Shown here: positions 1 through 9,803 of the stretch, in pieces | Numbering within the stretch: the first letter of the stretch is position 1 | How the letters are laid out: the number at the start of each line of letters is the position of its first letter | Assembly (NCBI GenBank): GCA_018806915.1 | Contig: JAGKQI010000054.1 | Location: 806,001 to 870,000, forward strand | Reading direction: 5' to 3' | Source of the DNA: Phytophthora colocasiae | Taxonomy: Eukaryota > Oomycota > Peronosporomycetes > Peronosporales > Peronosporaceae | DNA: 64,000 nucleotides | Notes under the pieces: generated by a model | The model's database searches: none | What the model was told of the DNA's origin: nothing | The model's input: only the letters and a program-made list of their open reading frames with translations | Made by a program: the position numbers and the translations under genes

Positions 1-220
1 CGTGATGCCCAGCTAGCCTCCCATTGTCGTGCAGCCTTGGACCAGTTGTGCCTGAACGTTTAAGTAACCTGTAGCATAACAAATAACAATGTTTCCCGTA
101 AAACAGTTGATGGCGGAGGAAACTTGGTTGTAATCCAAGCGGGAACAGTGCAACACTTTGAATGCTGCCTTCTTTTTGAGATCGATATTGCTTTCCTTGC
201 CAGCTCTAGCTCCAAACCGT
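1..220. other. Window edge, no gene supported
   Basis: This is the 3' flank of the OTU gene at the window edge. A short minus-strand open frame crosses it, but it has no ATG, no recognisable domain and overlaps the end of the neighbouring gene. I see no RNA gene or repeat here. Confidence 0.5.
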
Positions 221-1199
221 TTACACAGGTGTGACGGAGTTGAAGTGTTCACCTAGCGTGTAGTAGTGCAAATGGTAAGTGAGCTGCAGTGTGGGAGCGC
301 TGTGGTCATCCTCGTTCACAAACTCGCCACCCATCACAAGTACGTCGCCTTCTGCCGAGAACACTTCGATGGGCGTTCTTAGTGCACACGCCAAAGCTCG
401 GAGCTCCAGCTGCCCACCCCAGTCCGCAGTATTCGCCACTCGGCTGCAATACGTCGTAAATGCATCTTCCAGACTTGGACCAGATTCATCCAGCGCCATA
501 AACGGCAGGAAATCATCCGGATGAGCGAGCATGTACTCACTCGTAAGCTTCCTCAGGTATTGAAATCCTGCCACCTCGTCCTGAATAGGCAAGTTCTTCT
601 GCTTCATCTGATCTGCCACAGCATGGTACATGCAGTGTCCATCGGACGGGATATCCTTGATCGTGAGGCCGTGTCTCGACAGCTGCCCCAAGATCATGTC
701 GGCCTCGATCTGTCGCTCGCTCACTGTATTCTTGTTCGCCTCTTCGATACGCTCACGACGTTCACGCTCCTCTTTCTTCTTTGCTTCACGCTTGCGTTGA
801 GCTTTGGCCTGGGCCTTAGCCTGTTTGGAAGGCATTGCAGGCTCAGCTTCAGCTTCAGTGGGGGTTGCGTCTGAGGTATCCTCGCCTTTTGCTTCGAAAG
901 CACGAAGCTCCTGCTCATGACGCTCCTTCACGGCACTCTCCAAGGCCGCGACTTGGGTCTCCATGTCCTTCTTGCTCAGTCTGTCCTTCTTGGCCTTCTT
1001 CTGAAACGCCTTAATGTCATTTTGCAGGTTCTACGAGTACGTAAAGTAGGGTAAATATCGTGGAGAAAAACACAGAGCTCGGATTGTCAAGAAAATTGCA
1101 CGAGTAGATAGATGAGACAAATGCCCTGCTCGCACGTACACGAAGCTCCAGTTTATGGCGTTGCTTGGCCTGCCCCAGCGTCTCGTTCCTTAACGCCAT
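221..1199 (-). CDS. OTU-family deubiquitinase, OTUD6-like
   Basis: A cysteine protease of the ovarian-tumour family, predicted to cleave ubiquitin chains in the cytosol. Two exons (1199..1140 and 1030..221) with a 109-bp intron (donor GTACGT, acceptor TAG) give 289 residues. The first ~130 residues are a highly charged coiled coil rich in Lys, Glu and Ala, as in OTUD6B. The OTU domain follows. It shows the catalytic SDGHCMYHAV motif (Asp150, Cys153), the internal WGGQLELRALA stretch, and a C-terminal catalytic His282 in GEHFNSV. All three catalytic positions are present, so the enzyme looks active. The start is the first ATG in the joined frame. It is divergently transcribed from the HAD gene, so the two probably share a promoter of about 130 bp. 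Confidence 0.88.
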
Positions 1200-1299
1200 G
1201 ATGGTCTGGTCTTGTGCTGTCCAAGACGATGAAGGGTACGTTTGGGGTTACGTTTGTGTACCCTCTTGACTCAGAATCAGATGTTCTGATAACGCATAG

Positions 1300-1310
1300 T
1301 CATTTTTCCC
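1300..1310 (+). promoter_or_regulatory. Candidate oomycete initiator (Inr) element
   Basis: TCATTTTTCCC lies 24 bp before the preferred ATG of the HAD gene and fits the pyrimidine-rich CATT core of oomycete initiators. If it marks the transcription start, upstream in-frame ATG 1229 would be outside the mRNA and ATG 1313 would leave almost no leader. That is why the gene start is set at 1334. Confidence 0.4.
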
Positions 1311-1333
1311 CCATGTTGGCATCAGTGCGCCAC

Positions 1334-2262
1334 ATGAAGTTCCCCACGAAGCCGAAGCGTTTACTGCTGTGCACGGACTTTGATGAGACCATCACTCATG
1401 AAGACACGACATCAGTGCTCTTTGGCCTGGTGAATAACTCCTATGGGCAGGTGGCAACGCAGTATGAAGACGAGTCCAATGAGCTCCGTAAGCGCTACGA
1501 GGCTCAATGGCAGGAAACATCCAACCGAAAATTCGACAGTGCAGGGCTTCACGAGTTCTTAGAGGGATATTCTTCGGTAGACTTGCGATCTCAATATCGA
1601 GTGGTGGCGAGTCAAGTTTTGCAGGGAATTCCGCACCAAGAACTGGCCAAGGCAGCTAGGACCGTCGAGATCAGGCCGGATGTGGTCAAAACGCTGCAAC
1701 TTACTGATGACTGGAAGATCATATCTGCTAATTGGAGCACGGAGGTGGTGCGAAATGTGATGTTGGAAGCTGGTGCCGATAATGAGATGGAGCACATCAT
1801 TTCCAATGGTGAGTGGAAGGTTAACGGATGACGTGTAGCTAAAGACGACTGACAGTTGTTGTTTTGGAAGAATTGAGGGTGGATGAACAGGGCTTGACAA
1901 CAGGTGAGATTGATGTGAAGGTGCAGTCTGCAGCGGATAAAGCCAAGTGGATTGAAAAGCTACGGAAGGAGGACACTGACAGCACGATTGTGTACGTTGG
2001 CGATAGCGCCATGGATCTGCTGGCGCTACTTGCGGCTGATGTTGGCATTTGGGTCGCTCCTGATACTACAACAAAATCAGCAACGCTGCTGCAGAAGCTG
2101 GTGGACAACTATGGAATCGATACGCATCCGTTGTTTGGCTACACATCACTTCATGAATGTGTTGCTAAAGCTTCGGGTGTTGCCAACGAGAGACCTGTGC
2201 TATTTACCATGACTGAGTGGTCACAGCTGAAGACCATCATCGAAGGAAATCTGCAGAATTGA
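1334..2262 (+). CDS. HAD-superfamily phosphatase
   Basis: A haloacid-dehalogenase-type hydrolase, probably a small-molecule phosphatase. Two exons (1334..1808 and 1856..2262) with a 47-bp intron (GTGAGT...ACAG, phase 1) give 293 residues. Motif I is CTDFDETIT near residues 13-21, with both aspartates of DxDxT. A mostly helical cap follows. The ISANWS stretch could be motif II, and VGDSAMD carries the motif IV aspartates. The layout resembles the phosphoserine-phosphatase-like branch that includes fungal CTO1-type and plant TH2-type HAD domains. I cannot name the substrate. ATGs at 1229 and 1313 are also in frame and would add 35 or 7 residues. It converges with the GMPPA gene across about 220 bp. 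Confidence 0.82.
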
Positions 2263-2484
2263 TACAGCGCTGCTTCTCGAGGACGTCGCGAATGGCGCGC
2301 ACACTGGATAAAACATGATTTTGCCTCCCTGGTGGCTTCTCTCTGTTTTGGGTGACGACATGACCCAGGTCTGATGCCGCTAAGGGTTTTGATTTTTTGT
2401 CTGCACAAAGGTGTTCATTAACCAAAAACTCGATATTAACGCAACACTGTGAAGTTTAAAGGAGCGGAGCTAACAATGGGCCCC

Positions 2485-3890
2485 TTACAATAGGATTTCA
2501 TCGTGGTAGCTCTGCGTGAGCGTCTTGTGTGGCAGAACGATGCAATTACGAATAATCACCTCGGGGTTGGCCACAACAGACACGCCGAAAATGGTAACGT
2601 CCCGCACCAGCGCTGTCTCCGCCGAGTGCACCTGGATCTGCGACGCGTTGGGCGGCTGGCCTTCGACACGAGCCCACTGGCCGATGATCGAGTTCCATCC
2701 GATGACGGAAAAGAGCACACAAGCATGATCCTTGATGGTCACGCCCTCGAGAATGATAGAGTGGGCGACTCGTGCTCCAGGTCCAATGGTCACGCCTGCT
2801 GCAATCGTCACGTTCGGGCCCAACTTGGCCGTTGGGTGCACATTGGCCGATAGATCCACCACTACGTTGCCTTCAATAATCGGCGACAGCTTCCCACCCG
2901 TCGTGCTCAGAGCGCTGGGGTTTGTAAAGCGGAACCGTTGCATGTACAACTCAGAGCACGTGATTGCCATTCCCGGCGTCTTGATCTGGCACCAGAAGTC
3001 GCCAAGCTCGTACAGGTAGAGACAGTGTTGGTCCGCGAGCGGTAGCAGCACATCCTGCTCCAGTCTAGCAAGCAACACCAGCACACGCATTAGCGCAGAC
3101 GCACAAAAAATCACAACACTTCAGAACACTGGACGTACCGAAGATTGTCGAGGTTACTAAATTCCGGAAAGAGTTTCTTGAGGTCGTGTTGCGTGTTGGC
3201 TTCAGAGTTTGACTCGCTGCGTAGTCTCTGTCGACTGATCTTGTCCCCCACGCTGACGATCGTGTCCATCAGCGATACGTCGAAAAGGTAGACTCCGCAG
3301 TTAATGATATCACTCACAAAGGTCTCTGGTTTCTCAGCCCAGTGGAGGATCTCCTTGCTCATCGGATCAGCCACAAGGCAGCCGTATTTCTTAGCTTCAT
3401 CATGGAAAACACGTTTGCCCAGCACCGTGCAGGAGCCTTTATGCTTCAAGTGGAAGTGCATCATCTCGTTGAGAGGGAAAGAGCAGCATACATCACAGTG
3501 CAGCACAAAGATGCTAGCCGGGTCTCCATCCAAGATCTCGTCACGGAAGAAACGGATGCCTCCTGCAGTGCCCAGCGCCTTCTCCTCGCGTAAATAGCGG
3601 ATCTGCACGTTGAAGCGACGCCAGACCGAGTCGAAGAAGCGCGAGAATAGTCCCTCATCGTAGGAACCGATCATCAGGATCTCCTTCAGGTTCGGGACGC
3701 GTGAACAGGCTTCTACGTGGAAGTAGAGCATCTCTCTACCTGCCAATTGGAACAATGGCTTGGGTAGGTCAAGCGATAGAGGACGGAAGTGGTTGCCCTG
3801 CTGATTAGGTCCACCGATGAGGATCACAGCCTTAGACGGGGGGAAGAGCGCTTCATCAGCCCCACCTGACGTGGCTGCACCCGTCGACAT
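2485..3890 (-). CDS. GMPPA: GDP-mannose pyrophosphorylase A-type subunit
   Basis: Nucleotidyltransferase-fold protein of the GMPPA class. In animals this class binds GDP-mannose and restrains the catalytic GMPPB subunit; here a similar role in supplying GDP-mannose for glycosylation and wall glycans is inferred. Two exons (3890..3139 and 3064..2485; 74-bp intron, donor GTACGT, acceptor CTAG) give 443 residues. The N-terminal half shows the signature loop ILIGGPNQQGNHFRPLS, then LPKPLF and the EKALGTAGGI segment. The C-terminal half is a left-handed beta helix (HPTAKLGPN, IGPGARV) ending in IVLPHKTLTQS, as in animal GMPPA. The altered first loop, compared with G-G-x-G-T-R-L-R-P-L in the catalytic subunit, is the reason for choosing GMPPA over GMPPB. 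Confidence 0.88.
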
Positions 3891-4069
3891 GGCCTAAGCT
3901 GTTACCTAGTGCGGGACGAAGCTGCTGGAAGACCAGATAGAACTGTGGCTATCTTTGTTAGAAGTTCTTGCGAATCTAATCATACAGATATGTAAATAGT
4001 ATTTTATCTAACTATACTTTCATTTGGATATTGATGTAATTCCGAAATTTTCCTTTTGCGGGACAGCAA

Positions 4070-4080
4070 CATTCACTCTT
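4070..4080 (+). promoter_or_regulatory. Candidate initiator, CATTCAC type
   Basis: CATTCACTCTT lies 18 bp before the SIN1 ATG. The same CATTCAC core occurs upstream of the three-domain kinase and the GCP3 gene in this window. Confidence 0.35.
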
Positions 4081-4097
4081 GAATTGAGAGCGCCAAC

Positions 4098-6259
4098 ATG
4101 CAGTTCACGGAGCTGAGTGAATTGAACCACGTGGTGGGGCTCATGAGGCTGGCGGCCTGCAATAGCCCCACGTTCCATGACCGCGGGGACTCGGAGGTGG
4201 ACCGGATCTACAATTCGTCGCCTAAAATGGAGTCGCAGTTGCGTAATTCGTGGATTGACAAGATGACTGCATTCAAGCCTTTAGCTTCGTCTTCAGGCTC
4301 GGGGGCGTCTCCCTCTGGAGCTAAGAAGTCGCCCAAGGGATTACGTAAGGGAAGTAGCTCCAGTGTATCTGTTGCCAATGGGAAGACAGGAGATGAAGCT
4401 GTGAAGACGAGAGAAGGGAGGGAGAAGAGTGTGGCTTCTAGCAATATGACAAGACGACGCACATCTACACAAGCTGGAAGAGATAAGAAGAGTGTGGCTG
4501 CTAGTGTTAAAACAGGAGAGAAGGATGGATCTGCCTCGGCGGAGAAGAAGCCAGGTGACGGGTTTGTCTTTGAGAAGGAGGAAGTGGCACCAATCTCATT
4601 TCACGAATCCTCACTACTGGATAAGGCTCTTAAAGGTCCTTCTGCTACTGCTATGGGGGCCAGACCACCTATGATGGGTGCAGACGGAGGAGCTGTGCTG
4701 CATCTGACTATCTACTTGCCCACGAGAGACGAGATGAAGATCGATGTGAGTGTCTTTTCTAACTTGTGGGGAGTTGTTTGTACTTGAAGTACTTAATTTG
4801 AGTGTAGTTGTATGATGTGTCGACAGTGGATGAGGCTATTCAGGAACTTCTGAGAGTGCATCAGGTGGATGCACATCAACCACCACTGTATTATGGTCAC
4901 CCCGAGTGCTACGAGCTTCGACTGCACGACTCGGACGGTTATCCGGATGAGGACTTCCCTGGTTTGTGGATTCAGTAGTTTGCTGTCATATGCACGTGCT
5001 AATATGTCTGTTGACTGCAGCGTTGGACCGTTCAAGAAAGATCAAAAACTTTGGTGACGCTGGGGGTCACGAGTATTGCCTGTGTGAACGACCGGATGCT
5101 TGTCCGCCGTCGGGTGATGCGCCTGCTGGTACGGCAGCTCTGTGTGTTTTCTGATTGTCATTTCAGCTTCTCATACATGTTACTGCTGTCTTTTGTAGAT
5201 GTTGCTGCACCTGCTGCAGCTACGAAGCCTGCTGCTGCTGCTGCCAAGGCACCCTTACCCAACGATAAAGCCTTCCTCAAGATCTTCATGTACGGTGGAC
5301 TCTCGCAATGGCATCGTTAACACTGATATGTCTCGCTAATAGTTGTCTATTGTCAACTTTGTGAACTTTAGGCCCAAGAGTGATGACTACACTGTGGTGG
5401 CTATTGACGGCACGACGGTGGGCCAGGATTTGCTTCCGACGCTTAACAAAAAGCATCGGCTCCAACTCTTCCAAGAGCTGTACGTGCTCAAAATCAGCGA
5501 GGCAGACCGTGAACGTTTGGACCTTGCTAGCGATGAAATTGATATGCATACCAAGCTGCGCCCACTGAATCTCCATGAAGTTACTCTTGCTACGAGTAAG
5601 TTTCGGCTTTCTGCTTGCTCTGAGAGGAATTCGACGTCTGACAGTTGATATGGTGTGTGTTGTTCCAGAAATCTTTGCCGATGCACCGCAGATTGCTGCT
5701 CCAGCTCCTTCGGCTGTGGAGGAGACTGCAAATGTCGATAGTCGTTCCCGCCCGCCTCCAGAGACGTTTATGTTCAACGATGTTACAGCAGCCATGTTCA
5801 AGGAATGGCACGTTATCAAGAAGAACAAGTACGGCAAGAAGCAGCAGCGTATGCTGGGTATCGATCTTAACAAGATTTACAACCGCAAAGTGGGCGAGCG
5901 TGTCATCACTTCCAGCAAGTCCACAAAGATTGTACGTTCCGAGCGTATGCTGTGTATTGTACTTGTAGCTTACCCGTTCATTTATTTTGATTACAGGCAG
6001 AGCGACCAATGTCTGGTGTGGTGTGGGTACGATTCAACCAAGATCCATCCGAATTTCAGATCTACTTCAAAGACAGCATCGAAGAGATCATTACTGATTA
6101 CACTGCGGATTCACCGTATGAGTGCGGTACGTCGTACTGTCGGATTGGCTTGGCACTTGCTGCTGAATACGGACTAATTGCACATCTTTTCATGCGTTGT
6201 CAACTTGAACAGCTGAGATCGTCGCGAAGCTCAAGTACATTTTGTCACGTAGGAAATGA
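4098..6259 (+). CDS. SIN1: TORC2 subunit SIN1 (CRIM, RBD, PH domains)
   Basis: Predicted SIN1/AVO1, the TOR complex 2 component that recruits AGC-kinase substrates and binds membrane lipids. Eight exons: 4098..4745, 4808..4961, 5021..5128, 5199..5289, 5372..5595, 5669..5931, 5997..6126 and 6213..6259. All junctions are GT-AG and in phase, giving 554 residues. Residues ~75-180 are a Ser/Lys-rich low-complexity stretch. The CRIM domain spans ~197-300, with a conserved EDFPALDRSRKIKNFG segment. An Ala/Pro linker leads to a Ras-binding-like domain (~327-403). A PH domain (~441-553) starts at FMFNDV and contains VIKKNKYGKKQQRMLGID and ends in YILSRRK. The architecture and the acidic CRIM loop match the family well. 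Because the exons are short, open-frame scanning alone would miss this gene. Confidence 0.87.
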
Positions 6260-6610
6260 TCCTTCCAACCACGATACTTTTTTTACTGTTGTTGCCTAGT
6301 ACGGCTATGAGAACAGTCAAAAGCCTCTGAATGTCTACAGCTAACAGAAGGGTGAAGACAATAATGGTGCGCGTCTCAATTTTATTCCCTGGGTTTGTTT
6401 ATTCCAACCGCTGATAAGCAAGTAGCCGTCTCCACGACTGCAGCAGCGGTGCCAGACAACGAGATGAACTCGACGCCAGCACGCAACAGCTCCTAGCACA
6501 ACTGCTGCTACAACTGCCACACCCGATACACGGAGGTGACCACCCGAAACCACGTCCAGAATGTACAAGACAGAGAAAGCCTGGTTTCAGTGTGTGTTTG
6601 GCTAGGCCGC
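6260..6610. other. Convergent 3' spacer
   Basis: The stop codons of SIN1 and eL18 face each other across 351 bp. I see no gene, RNA or repeat. The overlapping open frames lack homology and run antisense to eL18. Confidence 0.5.
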
Positions 6611-7611
6611 TTACACCTTGAAGCCACGCGATTTCCTGCGGCCACGGGCACGCTCGAACTTGCGGCCCTTGCTGCGGACGTACGGCTTGACGTGGTCGTG
6701 CGTGTGCACAGACTCGAGGGTCGACTTGTGGCCGAAGTGGGCGTACACGCCACGGGCCTTGCGGGCGCCACGGAGAAGGACCGTGTTGGTGCCCTTGGGG
6801 GCACGCAGGGCCAGCTGGTCGAAGCTCAGGCACTCACCGCCAGCCTTGACGATGCGAGCACGGGCAGTCTCGGTAAAGTTCAGGGCAACAACCGAGAGCT
6901 TGGGGACGTTCAGGAGACGGATGTCGTCCGTGACCGTGCCCACCACGACGGCGATCTTGCCCTCGTGCTTCTTCATGAAGCGAGCGACCTTGCCCAGGGA
7001 CAGAGGAGCCTGGTTGGTGTTGCTCTGGTAGAGACGACGGAGCACAATGTCGTTGAACTTGGCGTCCGTGCGACGAGCCAGAAAGCGGTACAGGCGCACC
7101 AGAAGGTTCAGGTACACATTGTCCGACTTGGGGTTCGTGCGGTTCTTCTTGCCGACGACCTTGCCACCAGCGACAAGATCAATACCCTGATATCACACAG
7201 CACGAGAGCAAAAACCCTGTTAGCATTGCGTTCCAGACTGATAAAATGCTGGCCTGTTTTTCAACTGTAGAGAGGGTCGGTCAAAGTCTGATCTGCGGCT
7301 GTGTGTATCTGTCTGTCAAGGCTGCGCTCCTCTCCTCGATATTATCCTGTCGACCTGCTTTAGCGTTCTCGTAGTCCACGCGTTGATCCCTTTATCTCCG
7401 TAGTTTTCACTTTTTATCCTCCAGTAGGCTAGAAGAAGAGCGCGCACTCGATAGACAGATTCACCTGAAGATTGCGAGCTTGCTATTGCCGCTGCAGAGC
7501 TGCAACCAACGTGATCACACAGTCGAGACATCGACCAACCTTCTACATGTTGAGTCCTGCTTGTGCGCATTGGCGTTGGCCTCAAATCAATCGCCAAAGA
7601 CAACGTACCAT
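6611..7611 (-). CDS. RPL18: 60S ribosomal protein eL18
   Basis: Large-subunit ribosomal protein. The main exon (7186..6611) encodes [20 protein letters not shown], then the conserved eL18 core ([22 protein letters not shown] region) and the basic tail [11 protein letters not shown]. Family members begin M-G-I-D, but codon 2 here follows a splice acceptor (ATCAG). The best source of the initiator is ATG 7611..7609, directly followed by a GTACGT donor. That gives a first coding exon holding only the start codon, a 422-bp intron and a 192-residue protein, close to the usual 186-188. The main exon is secure. The remote ATG is inference, and the minus-strand frame inside the intron is taken as spurious. 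Confidence 0.85.
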
Positions 7612-7976
7612 ATTGCTAGTCTTTAAAATTGAAACTTGATGAAGACGGCGCCGCAAAAAGACTGTCGACGGCTCTCGTCGCGCTCGGAACCAACCACGCG
7701 GGGGAGGCCACTGGTTGGCTGGCTGGGCCCGACGTCTTCAAGCAACCTTCGAGTAACAACATTTGTTTTAAAATTTAAGCGCGCTTCACTAAGGCGCTTT
7801 AAAAAAGTATTAGCATTTTATGTGGTACACATATCTACTGACGTAAGGCAGTTTTTGCTGCATGGAGACGCTGTTGATCTGCTGGTCTGCATTGCGTGCC
7901 TTCCCTCGCTACACTACAAGCCTCACATAGAGCATTAACCACCCGAACACAGTCTTACTGCTCTTTTCACCTGCCT
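7612..7976. other. Divergent intergenic region
   Basis: A 365-bp spacer between the proposed eL18 start and the hydroxylase-sulfotransferase gene. It is likely to hold both promoters. A 100-codon plus-strand frame at 7636..7938 has no domain and unusual composition and is not accepted as a gene. Confidence 0.45.
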
Positions 7977-9703
7977 ATGACTGCTTTTACCCATGTGCCG
8001 CTCGAGTAAGTGCGAGTCTTATCATGCTTGTCATGAGGCATCAATTTAAAATGGTACTAATAATGTTGATCTGTATCTTCAGACACAAGAAAGTTCCGAT
8101 GCAGGAGCTGCCTAAAGAAGTAGCTAAGAACTACGCAATGGTAGTGCCTCGTCAGGAGAACATCGACATCTCGTTACTGCAGAAACGGATTCTAGCTGAA
8201 GGTCAGGAGCTCTGGGATCCGAAGAACCAAAAGGACAATGTGCCTGTACGTCGAGCTGGCCATGATACCTGGGGTATTGGCAAAGTGGTATTCGTCTTCT
8301 GTGACGACTACCTTAAGAACGTCTTCACGTTTCCGTGGTTCCATTCGTGGCAGAAGGAACTCGCCCCCATCTTCGAGCAGATTGACATCCCTGTGAACCG
8401 CATTGTTCGTTGCATCCTGGCTTCCATGCCACCTGGAGCAGACATCCCTGTGCATCATGACACTGGCTCCTGGGTGCACTTCACGCACCGCATGCACATC
8501 CCCGTGTTCACGAGCCCGGACATCGACTTCATGGTGGGTCCCAACGACCAGAGCATGCAGAAGTACGAGTTGAAACAGGGCAACCTCTACGAGCTCAACA
8601 ACATCAGTCGCCATCGCGTCAAGAACAACTGGGATCAGCACCGAGTGCACATGATCTTCGACTATGTTGAAAAGGACTTCCCTCTTAACACTATGGATCT
8701 CAAGCAAGGTACAACCGTCTGGCAGACACGTCGCTCTGTCGACTTGTCTACTGACTACGGCAAGCGAGTGCCGCCTTCGTTCGTTGTCATTGGCGCGCAG
8801 AAGGCAGGTACAACGTCGCTTTACGACTATATCCTGCAACACGACCTGGTGTGGCCTGCTAAGCGTAAGGAGACCCACTACTTCGACTGGCGCTGGAACA
8901 AGGAGCTACCTGACCCGTCCACTCCTGAAGGCGCTAAGAAACATCTCCGGTATTATGAAGATACCTATCTGGAAAGGAAGATCCTATACCGGTTCCCGTC
9001 GCTCATGTCGGGCGAGGCAACACCCAGCTACATGCTCGGCGGAAAGACGGTGATCAACCGCATGAAGCACGTGATCCCGCATTGCCGCAAGATCCTCGCC
9101 ATCATGCGCAACCCCGTGGAGCGCGCGTACTCGCACTACTCGATGACTGCGGACGAAGAGGGTTCTGAGCAACAAAAGCTTAACCGCGGCCACCGCCACC
9201 TCAAGGGCCGCAGCTTCGAGCAGCTTGTCGACGACGAAATTGAGGACCTCTCGAAATTGGGTGTACACCCGGATATGGACTTCGAGGAGTTCGATGAGAA
9301 GGTCATGCGCCAGCGTGTAGAGTTCGACCATGGCGCGCACTCTTTCGTGGCTCGTGGCCTGTACGCGCTGCAACTGGCTGGCTGGATCGAAGCATACGGA
9401 AAGGAGAACGTGCTGCTGCTGACCCTGGATGAGTTCAAGACTACGGACAATCTCCACGTACGTTGTCCTGTTGCTTTCGTTGCTTAATTCTTGCTAACTT
9501 GTTTTGGATGTATCTTGCAGACCACCATGGACAAGGTGTTTAATTTCCTGGATTTGCCATATCACCGCATCAAGGATACTTCAGCCAAGAACACGCGCAA
9601 GTACGACCCTATCGATGACAGCGTTCGAGCCAAGCTGACCGCTTTCTACGCACCCTACAACGAGAAGCTGTACGCACTTCTTGGTCGCGACATGGGCTGG
9701 TAA
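7977..9703 (+). CDS. Asp/Asn beta-hydroxylase-like and sulfotransferase fusion
   Basis: One protein with two enzyme domains. Three exons (7977..8005, 8083..9457, 9521..9703; donors GTAAGT and GTACGT) give 528 residues. Residues ~30-225 resemble the aspartyl/asparaginyl beta-hydroxylase fold, a 2-oxoglutarate/Fe(II) dioxygenase. Candidate metal ligands are VHHDTG (His133/134, Asp135) and His187 in ISRHRVKNN, with a following Arg in QHRVHMIF as a possible 2OG ligand. Residues ~240-520 are a PAPS-dependent sulfotransferase. The 5'-phosphosulfate loop is GAQKAGTTSL (~247-256), the 3'-phosphate motif is RNPVERAYSHY (~352-362), and the C-terminus has the usual NEKLYALLGRDMGW-type end. No signal peptide or membrane anchor is visible, so a cytosolic small-molecule or peptide substrate is possible. 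The substrate is unknown. Confidence 0.85.
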
Positions 9704-9803
9704 ATACTTCCGCTGGACACAGTTGTGAGTTCTAGGTGTATTGTTACAGCGTTATGCCTAATAGATTATGAATTTTTCTAACCTCCTCTTCCATAGTTGG
9801 CAC

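Noticed and set aside
13..252. 79-residue minus-strand gene at the window start
   Set aside because: It begins with GTG, overlaps the end of the OTU gene in another frame and has no conserved features.
7636..7938. 100-residue plus-strand gene between eL18 and the fusion enzyme
   Set aside because: No homology, unusual composition, and it occupies the expected shared promoter region.
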